NCBI GenBank assembly: GCA_041906465.1
Contig: JAYRJE010000019.1
Coordinates: 22,989 to 86,988 of the forward strand
Reading direction: 5' to 3'
Origin: Didemnitutus sp041906465
GTDB lineage: Bacteria; Verrucomicrobiota; Verrucomicrobiia; Opitutales; Opitutaceae
Length of the DNA: 64,000 nt
Shown: positions 1-8,942 of the stretch, piece after piece
Layout: each line of letters begins with the position of its first letter
Numbering within the stretch: position 1 is the stretch's first letter
The notes under the pieces: model-generated
Seen by the model: the letters and a program-made list of their open reading frames with translations, nothing else
What the model was told of the DNA's origin: nothing
Database searches by the model: none
Position numbers and translations under genes: made by a program

Positions 1-76
1 GGCGGCTGCTACGGCCGGAGCCAGCGACCGCACTTTCGTGTAGCCCGCGGGGGCCGGTTGCGGTTGAACCTCTCCG

Positions 77-1993
77 ATGTCCGACGCGTCCGCCAACGCC
101 CCTGCATCGCTCGCTCCCGAACCTCCGATGTTGCTCGCGCGCCTCGTTTGGACCGGCGAATGGCTGCTCACGCTCGGGCTCGCGCTCACGCTCGCGTGGA
201 CCACGCTGTGCCTCGGTGGTTATTTGGCCGAGACGATGGTGTGGTCGGCGCGGGCCGTCTGGGGGCTCGCTGCGCTCGGCGGGGTGTTGTTTGTCCTGCA
301 TTCGCGAACGCTGGACTGCCGTGCGCTGTTGCCCGTGCCGTTTCTGTTGTTCGCGCTGGCGAGCGTGTTCTGGATCGCGCCGGCGAAGTGGCTGGCGTGG
401 CGCGAGTGGCTCCTCTGGTTCCAGATGTGGCTGTGGTTCGCGCTCGCGCTGCATTTCGGTCGCTCGCGCGCGCAGACCTGGACGCTCGTCGGGACGCTTC
501 TGGCACTGGCGGTGGCCGGCGTGGCGATGGCGGCGTATCAGCGCTTCGTCGATCCGAAGTGGATGATGCTCGGCCGCACGCAGGCGGAACAATTCTGGAC
601 GCGCTCAGCGGGCATGTTCGGCATCCCCAACAGCCTGGCGGCGCTCGTCGAGCTCGTGCTGCCGCTCTGTCTCGTGTGGCTCGGTGCGCGCACGGTTGCC
701 GTCACGGTGAAAATTCTCGGCGCCTGGCTGGCCGCGTTGCTGGTCGTCGGCCTCGTGCTCACGGGCAGTCGCGGCGGCTGGATTGGCGCGGCGGTGGCGC
801 TCGCGCTGTGGCCGGCGCTGACGAGTCGCACGGTGCGACGCGGACTGTTGGGTGCCGCGGGCGTGGTTGCTGTGGTGGGGGCCGGTTTCGTGGCGCTCTA
901 TTTTTTCAGTGACCAAGCCCGCGAACGCATGGCGCCGATGCTGAGCGGAGACTTCGAGTCCAGCCGGCCGCTGATGTGGCGCGCGTCCCTGCAAATGGCG
1001 GCGGAACACCCGTGGCTGGGCACCGGCGCGGGTTCCTACAATTTTGTCTACGAAGGCTACCGCTCGCCGAAGGATCAGTATCAGCCGGATTGGACGCACA
1101 ACGACTACCTCAACACGTTGAGCGACTATGGCAGCGTCGGCTTTCTGCTGTGGTTCGGAGCCGGTGCGGCGTTGACGGTGCTGGGCTGGCGCGGGGTGCG
1201 CGCAGCGCAACGTGCGGGCGGACGCCCCGCCGGGATGCACGATTCCTGGCGGTGGCGGCTGGCGTTGTGGCTCGGCTGGGTTGCATTCGTCGTGCACCTG
1301 ACGGTTGATTTCCACACCAAGATTCCCGCGCTGGCCTACGCGAGTGCGCTGTGGGTGGCGCTGCTGTTGCGAGCGCGCGACGAGCGCGCGCCACCGGCCT
1401 CTCTGCTCGCGCGCACGACGGCGGCGGCGGTGGTCATCGCCGTCGTTGCCTGGGGCGTGCCGCAGGCCGAACGGCTCTACGCGGCGGAGGCGGCGCGCGA
1501 AACGGCGCACGAGGCGCTGGCCAAGGTTACGAAAGGCCGCGCCACGCTGCTCGAGATTTTGCCGGCGGCACTGGCGCAGTTGGAGCGGGCCACAACAATC
1601 GATCCTGCCAACGCCCAGGCATGGGGTGATCTGGCCTACGCGATTTCCCTGTCGCCTCCCGTGACCAACGGCCGGCCGGAGACCGCCGGGCGCCGAGCGG
1701 AAGCGGCCGCGCAGCGAGCACTGGCGTTGGCGCCCCGCGGTTCGGAATTTTGGGTGCGGCTTGGCACCGCGCTCTCGTTGCAGCGCCGGCACGCGGAGGC
1801 AGATGAGGCTTTTCGGAGAGCCATCGCGCTCGCACCCAATCGCGCCGATTGGCGTTTATTTTACGGATCGGCGCTGGCTTCACGGCCTGACCGAAAGGCG
1901 GAGGCGCTGCGCGAGTTGGAAATCTGTTTAGCTCTTGACCCTCCCAATCGGCAGGCGAAATCTCTGCGGGCCCGCCTCGGGGCGGCTCGCTGA
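77..1993 (+). CDS. O-antigen ligase family protein with C-terminal TPRs
   Basis: A 638-residue integral membrane protein with about ten to twelve hydrophobic segments in residues 20-440. The Wzy_C/WaaL-type signature is visible: LTGSRGGWIG near residue 228 in a membrane segment, then the periplasmic stretch with RPLMWR, GTGAGSYN and HNDYLNTLSDYG around residues 295-350. Family members join polymerised glycans to lipid A-core or act as Wzy polymerases or glycoprotein ligases at the periplasmic face. Residues about 500-635 form tetratricopeptide-like helices (IDPANAQAWGDLAYA, ALAPRGSEFWVRLG), a common C-terminal extension in such ligases. The exact glycan and acceptor cannot be read from sequence. 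It is followed within 25 bp by the fecR-like gene, so co-transcription is possible. An ATG start is used; no strong Shine-Dalgarno precedes it. Confidence 0.85.
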   Translation: MSDASANAPASLAPEPPMLLARLVWTGEWLLTLGLALTLAWTTLCLGGYLAETMVWSARAVWGLAALGGVLFVLHSRTLDCRALLPVPFLLFALASVFWIAPAKWLAWREWLLWFQMWLWFALALHFGRSRAQTWTLVGTLLALAVAGVAMAAYQRFVDPKWMMLGRTQAEQFWTRSAGMFGIPNSLAALVELVLPLCLVWLGARTVAVTVKILGAWLAALLVVGLVLTGSRGGWIGAAVALALWPALTSRTVRRGLLGAAGVVAVVGAGFVALYFFSDQARERMAPMLSGDFESSRPLMWRASLQMAAEHPWLGTGAGSYNFVYEGYRSPKDQYQPDWTHNDYLNTLSDYGSVGFLLWFGAGAALTVLGWRGVRAAQRAGGRPAGMHDSWRWRLALWLGWVAFVVHLTVDFHTKIPALAYASALWVALLLRARDERAPPASLLARTTAAAVVIAVVAWGVPQAERLYAAEAARETAHEALAKVTKGRATLLEILPAALAQLERATTIDPANAQAWGDLAYAISLSPPVTNGRPETAGRRAEAAAQRALALAPRGSEFWVRLGTALSLQRRHAEADEAFRRAIALAPNRADWRLFYGSALASRPDRKAEALRELEICLALDPPNRQAKSLRARLGAAR

Positions 1994-2015
1994 GCGCCTT
2001 TTCACCCTGGCCACC

Positions 2016-3089
2016 ATGAAATCTTCGGTCCTCCGTTTTGTCTTTGTTGGGCTTTTTGCCATTGGTTTGACGCTGCATGCGGTCGCGCAGCAGGGCTCGG
2101 CTGCTCCGTTGCCGACCAAAGCCGGTGCGATCAAAGTGGGTAAGGTGGAAGGGACGGTCCTGCGTCTGACCGCCGACTCCCGCAGCGTGCCGCTGAAAGT
2201 GGGCGACACCGTCATCGAGACCGACAGCGTGAAAACCGAAAGGGGAGCGCTCGTGGTGCTCGTGTTTGCCAACGGTGCATCGGTCAAATTGGGCAGCGAA
2301 ACGTTGCTGCGCATCGAAGAATTCAAAATGGACCCGCTCGATGAAGACGTCGTCGTCTCGAAGCTCGAGTCGGAGCCGTCGGTGTCGACGACGAAGCTGA
2401 ATCTCGCGTTCGGCGAAATGGTCGGCGACGTGAAGCACCTGAACCGCGACAAGGGTTCTTCGTTCAAGATCAACACGCCGGTCGGCGCGGCTGGCATTCG
2501 CGGCACGACTTTCCGCATCGTCTTCCGTCCCTCGGGAGACGGGAAATCATTCACTTTCCAGCTTTCGACCGCGGATGGCCGCGTGGCGTTCGAGGGCACG
2601 GTGCAGGCCCCTGCGAACCTCGAAGTTCCGACCAACCAGGAAATCGTCGTGACGGCGGAGGCTACGGTCGATGCCACCACCGGTGCCGTCGAAGTGAGTT
2701 CCGTCAGCGTGCCGGCGACTCCGCAGCCCATCTCGGCCGAAGCCACCCAAGCCATCACCACGGCAGTCGTAAGCGCCATCACCGAGGCCGCACAGAAGAC
2801 GACGATCACCACGAGCGAGCAGCAGCAATCCGCCAGCACCGACACCGGCACGGGCACTTCCGGCGGCACCGGCGGCGCTGATACCGGCACGACTTCCGGC
2901 GACGCCAACTCGGGCACGGGCGGCGAGACCTCGAACAATTCGAACACGAATTCCGGCACGTCCAACGACTCGAACCCGAACAATTCCGACACGTCGAATT
3001 CCGGCACGCCTTCGGGGAATACCAATCCACCGGGTAACAATGTCCCGGTCGTCACGCAGCCGCGGCGCACGACGGGTGCCGGCGGCTAA
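2016..3089 (+). CDS. Secreted FecR-domain protein with Thr/Ser/Asn/Gly-rich tail
   Basis: 357 residues. The start MKSSVLRF is chosen because it begins a clear signal peptide (hydrophobic core FVFVGLFAIGLTL, cleavage after HAVAQ); the frame stays open further upstream, but that stretch overlaps the previous gene. Residues about 35-195 form a FecR/beta-stranded domain (VGDTVIETDSVKTERGA, LVFANGASVKLGS, INTPVGAAGIRGTTFRI). FecR domains occur in periplasmic or surface proteins and were first known as anti-sigma regulators; without a TM helix or sigma gene nearby, a structural or ligand-sensing role is more likely. The last 110 residues are low-complexity (GTGTSGGTGG, NSNTNSGTSNDSN), as in a flexible surface spacer. 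A strong terminator follows. Confidence 0.8.
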   Translation: MKSSVLRFVFVGLFAIGLTLHAVAQQGSAAPLPTKAGAIKVGKVEGTVLRLTADSRSVPLKVGDTVIETDSVKTERGALVVLVFANGASVKLGSETLLRIEEFKMDPLDEDVVVSKLESEPSVSTTKLNLAFGEMVGDVKHLNRDKGSSFKINTPVGAAGIRGTTFRIVFRPSGDGKSFTFQLSTADGRVAFEGTVQAPANLEVPTNQEIVVTAEATVDATTGAVEVSSVSVPATPQPISAEATQAITTAVVSAITEAAQKTTITTSEQQQSASTDTGTGTSGGTGGADTGTTSGDANSGTGGETSNNSNTNSGTSNDSNPNNSDTSNSGTPSGNTNPPGNNVPVVTQPRRTTGAGG

Positions 3090-3113
3090 GCGGTGCGTCC
3101 AGTGAACTTCACG

Positions 3114-3140
3114 AGCCCGGTTTCGACCGGGCTTTTTCTT
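3114..3140 (+). terminator. Rho-independent terminator after the FecR gene
   Basis: Perfect 7-bp stem AGCCCGG / CCGGGCT with a TTTCGA loop, followed by a T-rich run (TTTTTCTT). It ends the 77-3089 transcription unit and separates it from the cyclase gene. Confidence 0.85.
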
Positions 3141-3229
3141 GGGCGCGTTGCGTCGTCACTGGGCGCAGCACGAAGCCTCCGCAGGTCTTTTCCCTTCCCA
3201 CGCCGCGCCGGCGCGCTACGCTGCGCCTC

Positions 3230-5479
3230 GTGGCCAAGACCAAGGCGAAACTCGACTGGCGGATGCTGTTGCTGCTGCCGATTCCGTTGCTCTGGGCGCT
3301 GGCCGGCCACCTCGGCTACCTGCGCGTCGCGGAGGATCTCACGCTCGACTGGCGATTTCGCTTTCGCGGCGAACTCGCGGCGAAGGTGCCGATCATCTAC
3401 GTCGACATCGATTCGCAGGCGATCGAAGAGCTGGGCAATTTCCCTTGGCCACGTTCCTATTTTGCCCAGGTCGGTTCGGCCCTCCTGAACGAAGGCGGCG
3501 CGAAAGCCATCGGCGTCGATATCGTTTTTTCCGAAATGGGCGTGTCGGAATCCTACGATCGCACGCGCTGGGTGCAGGCCAACGTCGAGCTTGCGCGCTT
3601 CCTGCGCAAGGATCCGAAGATGGTCACGGCGGCGTCTTACGCGTCGTTGGACTTTCGCGGCGCCAAGGGCCGCGAGGCGCGCTTTCTGCCGATCGTTGCG
3701 GACGGACTGACGCCGGCGGAACTGGCGTCGCTCCCGGAGTTGCCCGAGTTCAACATCGGCGGCGGCCGCCTGTGGACGCCCGCCAACGTCGGCCTGATCG
3801 ATACGCTCGAAGGCGGCACGCGCTGGGTGGCGCTCTTCGCCCCGACGGACGCGCGACGCTACGATCACATGGCGCTCGCGCTGGCGCTGCTCTACTGGGA
3901 CGTGAAGCCGGACGCCGTGCGCGTGAAGGACGACTTTCTCGATGTGACGGCGCCCGACGGACGGACACTCGCTCACGTGCCGCTGGCGCAGAAACAGTTT
4001 CTCGAGATCAACTGGTTCTCGCGGTGGTTGTCCGATAAAAATCCGCGCACGAGCTTCTCCGTGGTCTACAACTACGCGCGGATGCTCAGCGATGCCGACG
4101 AAAAGGCGCGCGCGACCGCACAGGAATTTTTCAAGCAGTTCCACGGCGCGGTCATCCTGATCGGCCCGGTCGATCCGCTGCTCCAGGATCTCGCGACGAC
4201 GCCGTTCGACGAGCAGCCGGTGCCAAAGGTCAGTGTGCACGGCAATCTGCTGAAGACGCTCGTGAGCGGCGAGTATCTGCACCGCCCGCCGCCGTGGATG
4301 CTCCACGTCATCACGGTCGCGCTCGGCGTCGTGGTCACCGCGCTTTCGGTGCTCGGCGGTGCGAAGGGCATCTGGTCCAAGCTCGCGGCGCTGCTGGTGC
4401 TCGGCGGTTACGCCGGCGCGGCGGTCTTGGTTTTCAAGGCCTCGCACCTCGTGTTGCCGATGGCCGCGCCCTTGAGCGGCGCGTTCACCATGGCGTTTGC
4501 CGGCATTGCGTGGCAGCTCGTCGTCGAGGAGAAACAGAAGGGCCGCATCAAGGGCATGTTCTCCGCCTACCTCGCGCCGACCGTCGTCAACAGCCTCATC
4601 GAATCCGGCAAAGAGCCGGAGCTGGGCGGGCACGAGGAGACTATCACGGCGTATTTTTCGGACATCCAGTCGTTCTCCACTTTCTCGGAGAAGATGACGC
4701 CGGCGCGACTCGTCGAGTTGATGAACGAGTATCTCACCGCTTGCACCGACATCGTGCAGGAGGAGGGCGGCACCCTCGACAAATACATCGGCGATGCCGT
4801 CGTCGCGATGTTCGGCGCACCGCTGCCGTTGCCCGATCACGCTTATCGCGCCTGCGTCGCGAGCGTGCGCGTGCAGAAGAAGATCGAGGAACTCCGCCAG
4901 AAGTGGCGCGGCGAAGGCGAAAAATGGCCGCCCGTCGTGCACAACCTCCGCGCGCGTCTCGGTCTCAACTCGGGCCCCGCCATCATCGGCAACATGGGCA
5001 GCCGCACGCGATTCAGCTACACGATGATGGGCGACAATGTGAACCTCGCCGCACGCATGGAGTCGGGGGCGAAACTGATGGGCGTTTACACCATGGTCAC
5101 CGACACGACGCGTGCCGAGTGCGAGAAGCACGGTGCCGATCGCATCGTCTTCCGCTTTCTGGATAAGATCGTCGTCAAAGGACGCTCGTTGCCGGTCGGC
5201 GTCCACGAGATCGTCGGGCTGAAGGAAGACGTCAGCCCCGAGACGCACCTGTGCCTCGCCTTGCACGCGCAAGGCATCGAACGCTACCACGCGCAGGATT
5301 GGGACGGGGCGATCGCGTTTTTCGAGCGGAGCGCGAAGCTCGAGTTGCACCAGCCGAGCAAGTCGCTCGCGATCGAGAGCAATCCCTCGCTGATCATGAT
5401 CGACCGTTGCGCCTACATGCGCGAGCACCCGCCCGGCGCGGCCTGGGACGGCGTGTTCGTGATGAAGGAAAAAGGCTGA
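3230..5479 (+). CDS. CHASE2-domain adenylate/guanylate cyclase
   Basis: 749 residues from a GTG start (MAKTKAKLDW); no in-frame upstream ATG is credible. Order of domains: N-terminal TM helix (residues 10-30), an extracytoplasmic CHASE2 sensor (about 35-345, with VPIIYVDIDSQAIEELG and PWPRSYFAQV), two or three TM helices (about 355-440), then a class III nucleotidyl cyclase domain (about 465-650). Metal-binding aspartates are in AYFSDIQSFS (near 475) and GDAVVAMFGAP (near 520); GDNVNLAARME near 600 is also conserved. The product, cAMP or cGMP, cannot be fixed by eye. A C-terminal segment (HAQGIERYHAQDWDGAIAFF) looks like a single TPR. FecR and CHASE2 cyclase genes are often neighbours, but a terminator separates them here. 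Confidence 0.9.
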   Translation: MAKTKAKLDWRMLLLLPIPLLWALAGHLGYLRVAEDLTLDWRFRFRGELAAKVPIIYVDIDSQAIEELGNFPWPRSYFAQVGSALLNEGGAKAIGVDIVFSEMGVSESYDRTRWVQANVELARFLRKDPKMVTAASYASLDFRGAKGREARFLPIVADGLTPAELASLPELPEFNIGGGRLWTPANVGLIDTLEGGTRWVALFAPTDARRYDHMALALALLYWDVKPDAVRVKDDFLDVTAPDGRTLAHVPLAQKQFLEINWFSRWLSDKNPRTSFSVVYNYARMLSDADEKARATAQEFFKQFHGAVILIGPVDPLLQDLATTPFDEQPVPKVSVHGNLLKTLVSGEYLHRPPPWMLHVITVALGVVVTALSVLGGAKGIWSKLAALLVLGGYAGAAVLVFKASHLVLPMAAPLSGAFTMAFAGIAWQLVVEEKQKGRIKGMFSAYLAPTVVNSLIESGKEPELGGHEETITAYFSDIQSFSTFSEKMTPARLVELMNEYLTACTDIVQEEGGTLDKYIGDAVVAMFGAPLPLPDHAYRACVASVRVQKKIEELRQKWRGEGEKWPPVVHNLRARLGLNSGPAIIGNMGSRTRFSYTMMGDNVNLAARMESGAKLMGVYTMVTDTTRAECEKHGADRIVFRFLDKIVVKGRSLPVGVHEIVGLKEDVSPETHLCLALHAQGIERYHAQDWDGAIAFFERSAKLELHQPSKSLAIESNPSLIMIDRCAYMREHPPGAAWDGVFVMKEKG

Positions 5480-5527
5480 CGCGGCGCGGACGTGCTGACA
5501 CGTCGCATCACTGTGGCCTCCGTCGGT

Positions 5528-5560
5528 CCACACTTTCGCCTTCGGCTCAAGTGCGGCTAC
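5528..5560 (-). repeat. REP-like palindrome, family B
   Basis: On the minus strand: GTAG (5560-5557), then arms CCGCACTT and AAGTGTGG around an inner GCC/GGC stem. It is closely related to 52874-52906, where the same stem carries a compensating G-C in place of A-T. Its TAG is the stop codon of the rhombosortase gene. No gene is seen in 5480-5556. Confidence 0.6.
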
Positions 5561-6204
5561 GGATTATCACCCACGAACGTGACGAGTGCGCCCCAGACCG
5601 CACCGAGCAAGTGGGCGAGCGGCACCGGCGAATAGTCGCCGGACGCCGCGAACACCGGCGCCCCGCCGAGGAGCTCTATACCGCACTTGGCGATGAGGCC
5701 AACCGCAGCGAGGACCACGATCGAGCGTGCCAGTGGGTCCCGTTCGCGTCGTGCGGTGCCGAGTCGCTCCACCAGCAACGCACCAAAGAGCGCGCAGTCG
5801 ATGCCGCTCAGGCCGCGGTAGATTTCCCACCGGGGTTGCAGCAGCCACACGCCGGCCGAGATGAGTAGCGCGGAGCCGATGATGAGCACGAGCCAGCGCC
5901 GCGGCGATTGCGCCGGCAACAGTCCGGCGAGCAACGCGAACGCGCCGGCATCCCAAGCGAGGTGGCTGGCGTCGAAGTGCACGAAATGCCCGGTGAGGAG
6001 CCGCCACAGCTCGCGGCGGGCGAGCGCGGTGCGGTCGAACTCAAGGGAGGCGGCGGCATGCGGAATGAGAAAGAGCGCGAAGATTGTGAGGAGGAACGCG
6101 AAGGGCGGAGCGAGGCTCCGCCAACGAGCCACGAACGGCGCGGGCGGCGTGTTTTCTCCCGCCAAGGTTCGGCACTGGCCCGCGCCGTTCGTGGTCGAAG
6201 TCAT
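5557..6204 (-). CDS. rrtA: Rhombosortase (rhomboid-family intramembrane serine protease)
   Basis: 215 residues, membrane-embedded. The start is taken at 6204 because its ATG overlaps the TGA of the VIT-vWA gene (ATGA), typical of translational coupling; an in-frame ATG at 6249 would overlap more. Rhomboid/rhombosortase features: LTGHFVHFDASHLAWDAGA (residues 70-88), the catalytic GLSG motif (131-134, nucleophile Ser133) and a C-terminal catalytic His198 in LAHLLGA. Rhombosortases cleave proteins bearing C-terminal GlyGly-CTERM signals in the inner membrane and support their surface display. The gene immediately upstream encodes a protein with such a tail, so it is the probable substrate. It is the last gene of the sigma-54-type operon. 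Its stop codon lies in a REP-like element. Confidence 0.85.
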   Translation of the reverse strand: MTSTTNGAGQCRTLAGENTPPAPFVARWRSLAPPFAFLLTIFALFLIPHAAASLEFDRTALARRELWRLLTGHFVHFDASHLAWDAGAFALLAGLLPAQSPRRWLVLIIGSALLISAGVWLLQPRWEIYRGLSGIDCALFGALLVERLGTARRERDPLARSIVVLAAVGLIAKCGIELLGGAPVFAASGDYSPVPLAHLLGAVWGALVTFVGDNP

Positions 6205-8279
6205 GACGTCGAGCCGCGTTGGGCCTTGGCGGTCTCGTTGCGATGACAAGTGTGCGCGCGGCCGCTCGCCGCGAGATCGCGTTGTGCGCGGCGGAAGTAG
6301 CGGACAGCGGCGAGCGCACCCACGGCGATGATGAGCGCGAGCAGGCCGCGGTCGATCGCGCCACCGCCGCTGCCGCCGCGGCTGACGTGCGGCGCCTGGT
6401 TCGGAAACGCGGGCTGCTGCGTGTCGACGCGGTAGCTTTTCACCGGAGCGTTGGCGCGGACGGTCTGCGCGGCGCGTTCGACGGCGGTGCGCTGCTGGTT
6501 GCGGCGTTCGATGCCGCGCGCGGCGAAGCTCTCGTCGCTCATCACGACCATCGCGGTGTGATCGGTGACGAGTTGATAGCTGACGCCGAGGTTCGTGATC
6601 GCGTCCTGCGCTTCGGTGGGCGGCGTCGCGCCGAGCATTTCCTTTTGTTCGATCTGCTCGATCTGCGCCATCGCCCAGAGGCGTTCGATTTCGGGATTAT
6701 CGGTGTCGACTTCCGGGAAGTTGAACGTGGTCGTGTAGGTCTTGTCCTCGCCGGTGAGCTTGGCGCGGAGGGTGACCGTCGCGGGGCCGTGCGATCCATA
6801 GCGGCCGAAGAGCACGAGTTGCTGGCCGCGGTAGATTTTTTTCGGCTCGTCGCCGGTGAGGTCGGAGACGCGCGCGCCGGAGAACTTCACGCTGGCGCCG
6901 TGCATGGCTTCGAAGGCTATCTTGGATTTTGCCAGAAGGAGTTGGCCGACGATGTCGTCGTCGTTGGAGACGCCGGCGTAGAAGCCGCCGGTCGCCTCGG
7001 TGAGGAGTCGGAGGAGCGGCCAGTTGGCGCTGTTGCCCATGAGGAAGCCGAAGACGCGGATGTCGTATTGCGAAACCAGTTTGGCGAAGGCGGCGGGTTC
7101 GACGATGCCTTGGTTGGCCACGCCGTCGGTGACGAGGAGGAGGCTGGTGGCTCGGTCGGCATCAAGTCCGCGAAGACCCTCCTTAATACCGGCGTAAAGA
7201 TCGGTGCCGCCAGTTGAGCCCACGGCTGCCACTTTGTCGGCAGCTTGTTGAGCAGCTTCTCGAGTCGCTGCGGTCCAGGGGACGAGTTCCTCGGCTCGGT
7301 TGTTGAAGACGACGATGCGAAATCGATCCTCGGGCTTCATTTGCCCGAGAGCCTGTGTGACGCCGCGGGCGAGCGTGCCGAGCTTGCCCTGCATCGAGCC
7401 CGAACGATCGAGCACGAAGACGTAGTCGGCGCCGTGCTTGATCGGCTGCAGGTCGACGCCGGGCGTGACGACCATCATGAACGTGCCGGGCTTGTCCGCG
7501 GCGGCGCGATACGGAATGACCTCGACGCGGCCGGGCAGGTCGGTGGCGAGGCGATAGTAGAATACGAAGTCGCGATCGAGCGACGCGCCCTGACGGCTGA
7601 GCGCGACCTTGTAGTGGCCGTCGCCGAGCTTCTGCGTTTGCACGGCGTTCTCGAAGCCGGGCACGCGCACGTCGGCGACGGGCACGGCGGACTTCAGCTC
7701 AACGTTCACGAGCAGTTCGCCTTCGACCTTCGGGTTCGCGGTCCAGAAACTTTTTGCAACGTCGTCGGTGCCGCCGTCTTCGAGCGGGTAGACGAAGCGG
7801 CCGACGCCGGTGTCGATCTCGAGGGGCTGATAATAGACGAAGCGCAGCTTCACCTCGGCGTTCGCGCGCACGGGAGCGACGCGGAACTCGTAGGTTTGGT
7901 AACTGTTTTTGGTGGCGAGGCCGGAGTCCTTGCCCTGCGACTTCTCGTCCTCGTAGGCGGCTTGTGCTTCCTTTTTCGGGAGCACTTCGCCCTGCAGCGT
8001 GCGCTCGCCGGTGACGATTGTCACCTCGGAGAGCGAGGCGCTCTTTGGCACAGGGAACGCGTAGATGGCCTCGAGGTCCTGCGCGTTCGGGTTGAAAAAG
8101 GTCTGCAGCACCTCGGTCTGGGCAAACCCGTTGTTGATGACGACGTTCACCTGGTGGCTGCGGATTTGAATCGGCGCGTGCGGCGAGCCGACGGGCGTGA
8201 GTGTGCCGCCGGCGAAGGCGCGCGCGGCGAGGAGCAACGCGGCCGCGAAAAGGGCGATGAGGAGGCGGGTGGTTTTCAT
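6201..8279 (-). CDS. VIT and von Willebrand factor A domain protein with GlyGly-CTERM-like tail
   Basis: 692 residues. The start MKTTRLLIALF gives a normal signal peptide (to about residue 23). A VIT domain spans about 25-155 (FPVPKSASLSEVTIV, LPKKEAQAAYEDEKSQG). The vWA domain spans about 285-455, with the MIDAS motif DRSGS at 291-295 and LLVTDGVANQG. Near the C-terminus comes GGSGGG (635-640), a hydrophobic helix (LLALIIAVGALAAV) and basic residues (RYFRRAQR). That tripartite tail matches GlyGly-CTERM sorting signals, except that about 25 further residues follow. The next gene is a rhombosortase overlapping by 4 bp. Likely a surface-exposed metal-dependent adhesion or interaction protein; the partner is unknown. 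VIT-vWA proteins in marine proteobacteria are known paired with a dedicated sortase, and this looks like a parallel arrangement. Confidence 0.85.
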   Translation of the reverse strand: MKTTRLLIALFAAALLLAARAFAGGTLTPVGSPHAPIQIRSHQVNVVINNGFAQTEVLQTFFNPNAQDLEAIYAFPVPKSASLSEVTIVTGERTLQGEVLPKKEAQAAYEDEKSQGKDSGLATKNSYQTYEFRVAPVRANAEVKLRFVYYQPLEIDTGVGRFVYPLEDGGTDDVAKSFWTANPKVEGELLVNVELKSAVPVADVRVPGFENAVQTQKLGDGHYKVALSRQGASLDRDFVFYYRLATDLPGRVEVIPYRAAADKPGTFMMVVTPGVDLQPIKHGADYVFVLDRSGSMQGKLGTLARGVTQALGQMKPEDRFRIVVFNNRAEELVPWTAATREAAQQAADKVAAVGSTGGTDLYAGIKEGLRGLDADRATSLLLVTDGVANQGIVEPAAFAKLVSQYDIRVFGFLMGNSANWPLLRLLTEATGGFYAGVSNDDDIVGQLLLAKSKIAFEAMHGASVKFSGARVSDLTGDEPKKIYRGQQLVLFGRYGSHGPATVTLRAKLTGEDKTYTTTFNFPEVDTDNPEIERLWAMAQIEQIEQKEMLGATPPTEAQDAITNLGVSYQLVTDHTAMVVMSDESFAARGIERRNQQRTAVERAAQTVRANAPVKSYRVDTQQPAFPNQAPHVSRGGSGGGAIDRGLLALIIAVGALAAVRYFRRAQRDLAASGRAHTCHRNETAKAQRGSTS

Positions 8280-8290
8280 GGGAGAAAAGA

Positions 8291-8929
8291 TCACTGGCGT
8301 GTGAAGATCGGGTTGCCCGCGCCGAACACGTAGTCGGCGGGGAAGAGATCAGGCGCCGAGCGGCGTGTAGCGGCTTGAACTTCGGCGCGTTGCTTTCGGG
8401 GCGCTTGCGTGGCGTCGTAGAAAAGGAAATCTCGCACGCGTTGACGCACTTCAGGCGGCTGGGCTGCGACGATCTTTGCGAACCACGGTAGCCCACGACG
8501 CTCGCCGAGGTTGAGCATCGCGCTGTAAACGATCTGGCCGTAGGCGCGGGCGTTGGCGTCGAGGCGGTCGAAACGCGTGCTGAACACGAACACGCGGGCG
8601 AGGGCGGCTTCGTCGCCGTCGTAGGCCAGGCGCGTGTCACCAACGAGATCGACGCCGAGCTTTTTCGCGTAGCGTCCGAGGAGTTCGATTTCCTGCGGTC
8701 CGACCAGTCCGAATGGCATGCCAGTGTTGTAGCCGGTCGGCATCCGTCGTCGCAGTGTCGGATCTTCCATCACTCCCCTGCGGATCGGGGACGAGGAGGC
8801 GAGTTTTGGCGTGGAATTGTCGGAGCGCGGTGCGATTTCAGCGCGCGCGGCCGCCGTTTGGATTTGGGTGCCGATCGCCCAGATGAGGGCTACTGAGACG
8901 CCGCGGCGCAGCGGGGATGCGGATTTCAT
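8291..8929 (-). CDS. Exported protein of unknown function
   Basis: 212 residues from MKSASPLRRG; a hydrophobic stretch (VSVALIWAIGTQIQ) followed by small residues suggests a signal peptide or anchor. The rest is soluble: an alpha-rich region with IELLGRYAKKLGVDLVGD, VFVFSTRFDRLDANARAYGQIVYSAMLNLGERRG and a basic C-terminal part (ATQAPRKQRAEVQ). No family recognised. It lies 11 bp upstream of the VIT-vWA gene and 13 bp downstream of the small membrane-protein gene, so it is transcribed as part of the five-gene operon and probably serves the same surface system. Confidence 0.7.
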   Translation of the reverse strand: MKSASPLRRGVSVALIWAIGTQIQTAAARAEIAPRSDNSTPKLASSSPIRRGVMEDPTLRRRMPTGYNTGMPFGLVGPQEIELLGRYAKKLGVDLVGDTRLAYDGDEAALARVFVFSTRFDRLDANARAYGQIVYSAMLNLGERRGLPWFAKIVAAQPPEVRQRVRDFLFYDATQAPRKQRAEVQAATRRSAPDLFPADYVFGAGNPIFTRQ

Positions 8930-8942
8930 GGGCGTTACAGGT

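Noticed and set aside
3086..5533. 815-codon open frame on the minus strand opposite the CHASE2 cyclase
   Set aside because: His/Arg/Asp-rich shadow typical of GC-rich third-position bias; the plus strand encodes a complete recognisable protein.
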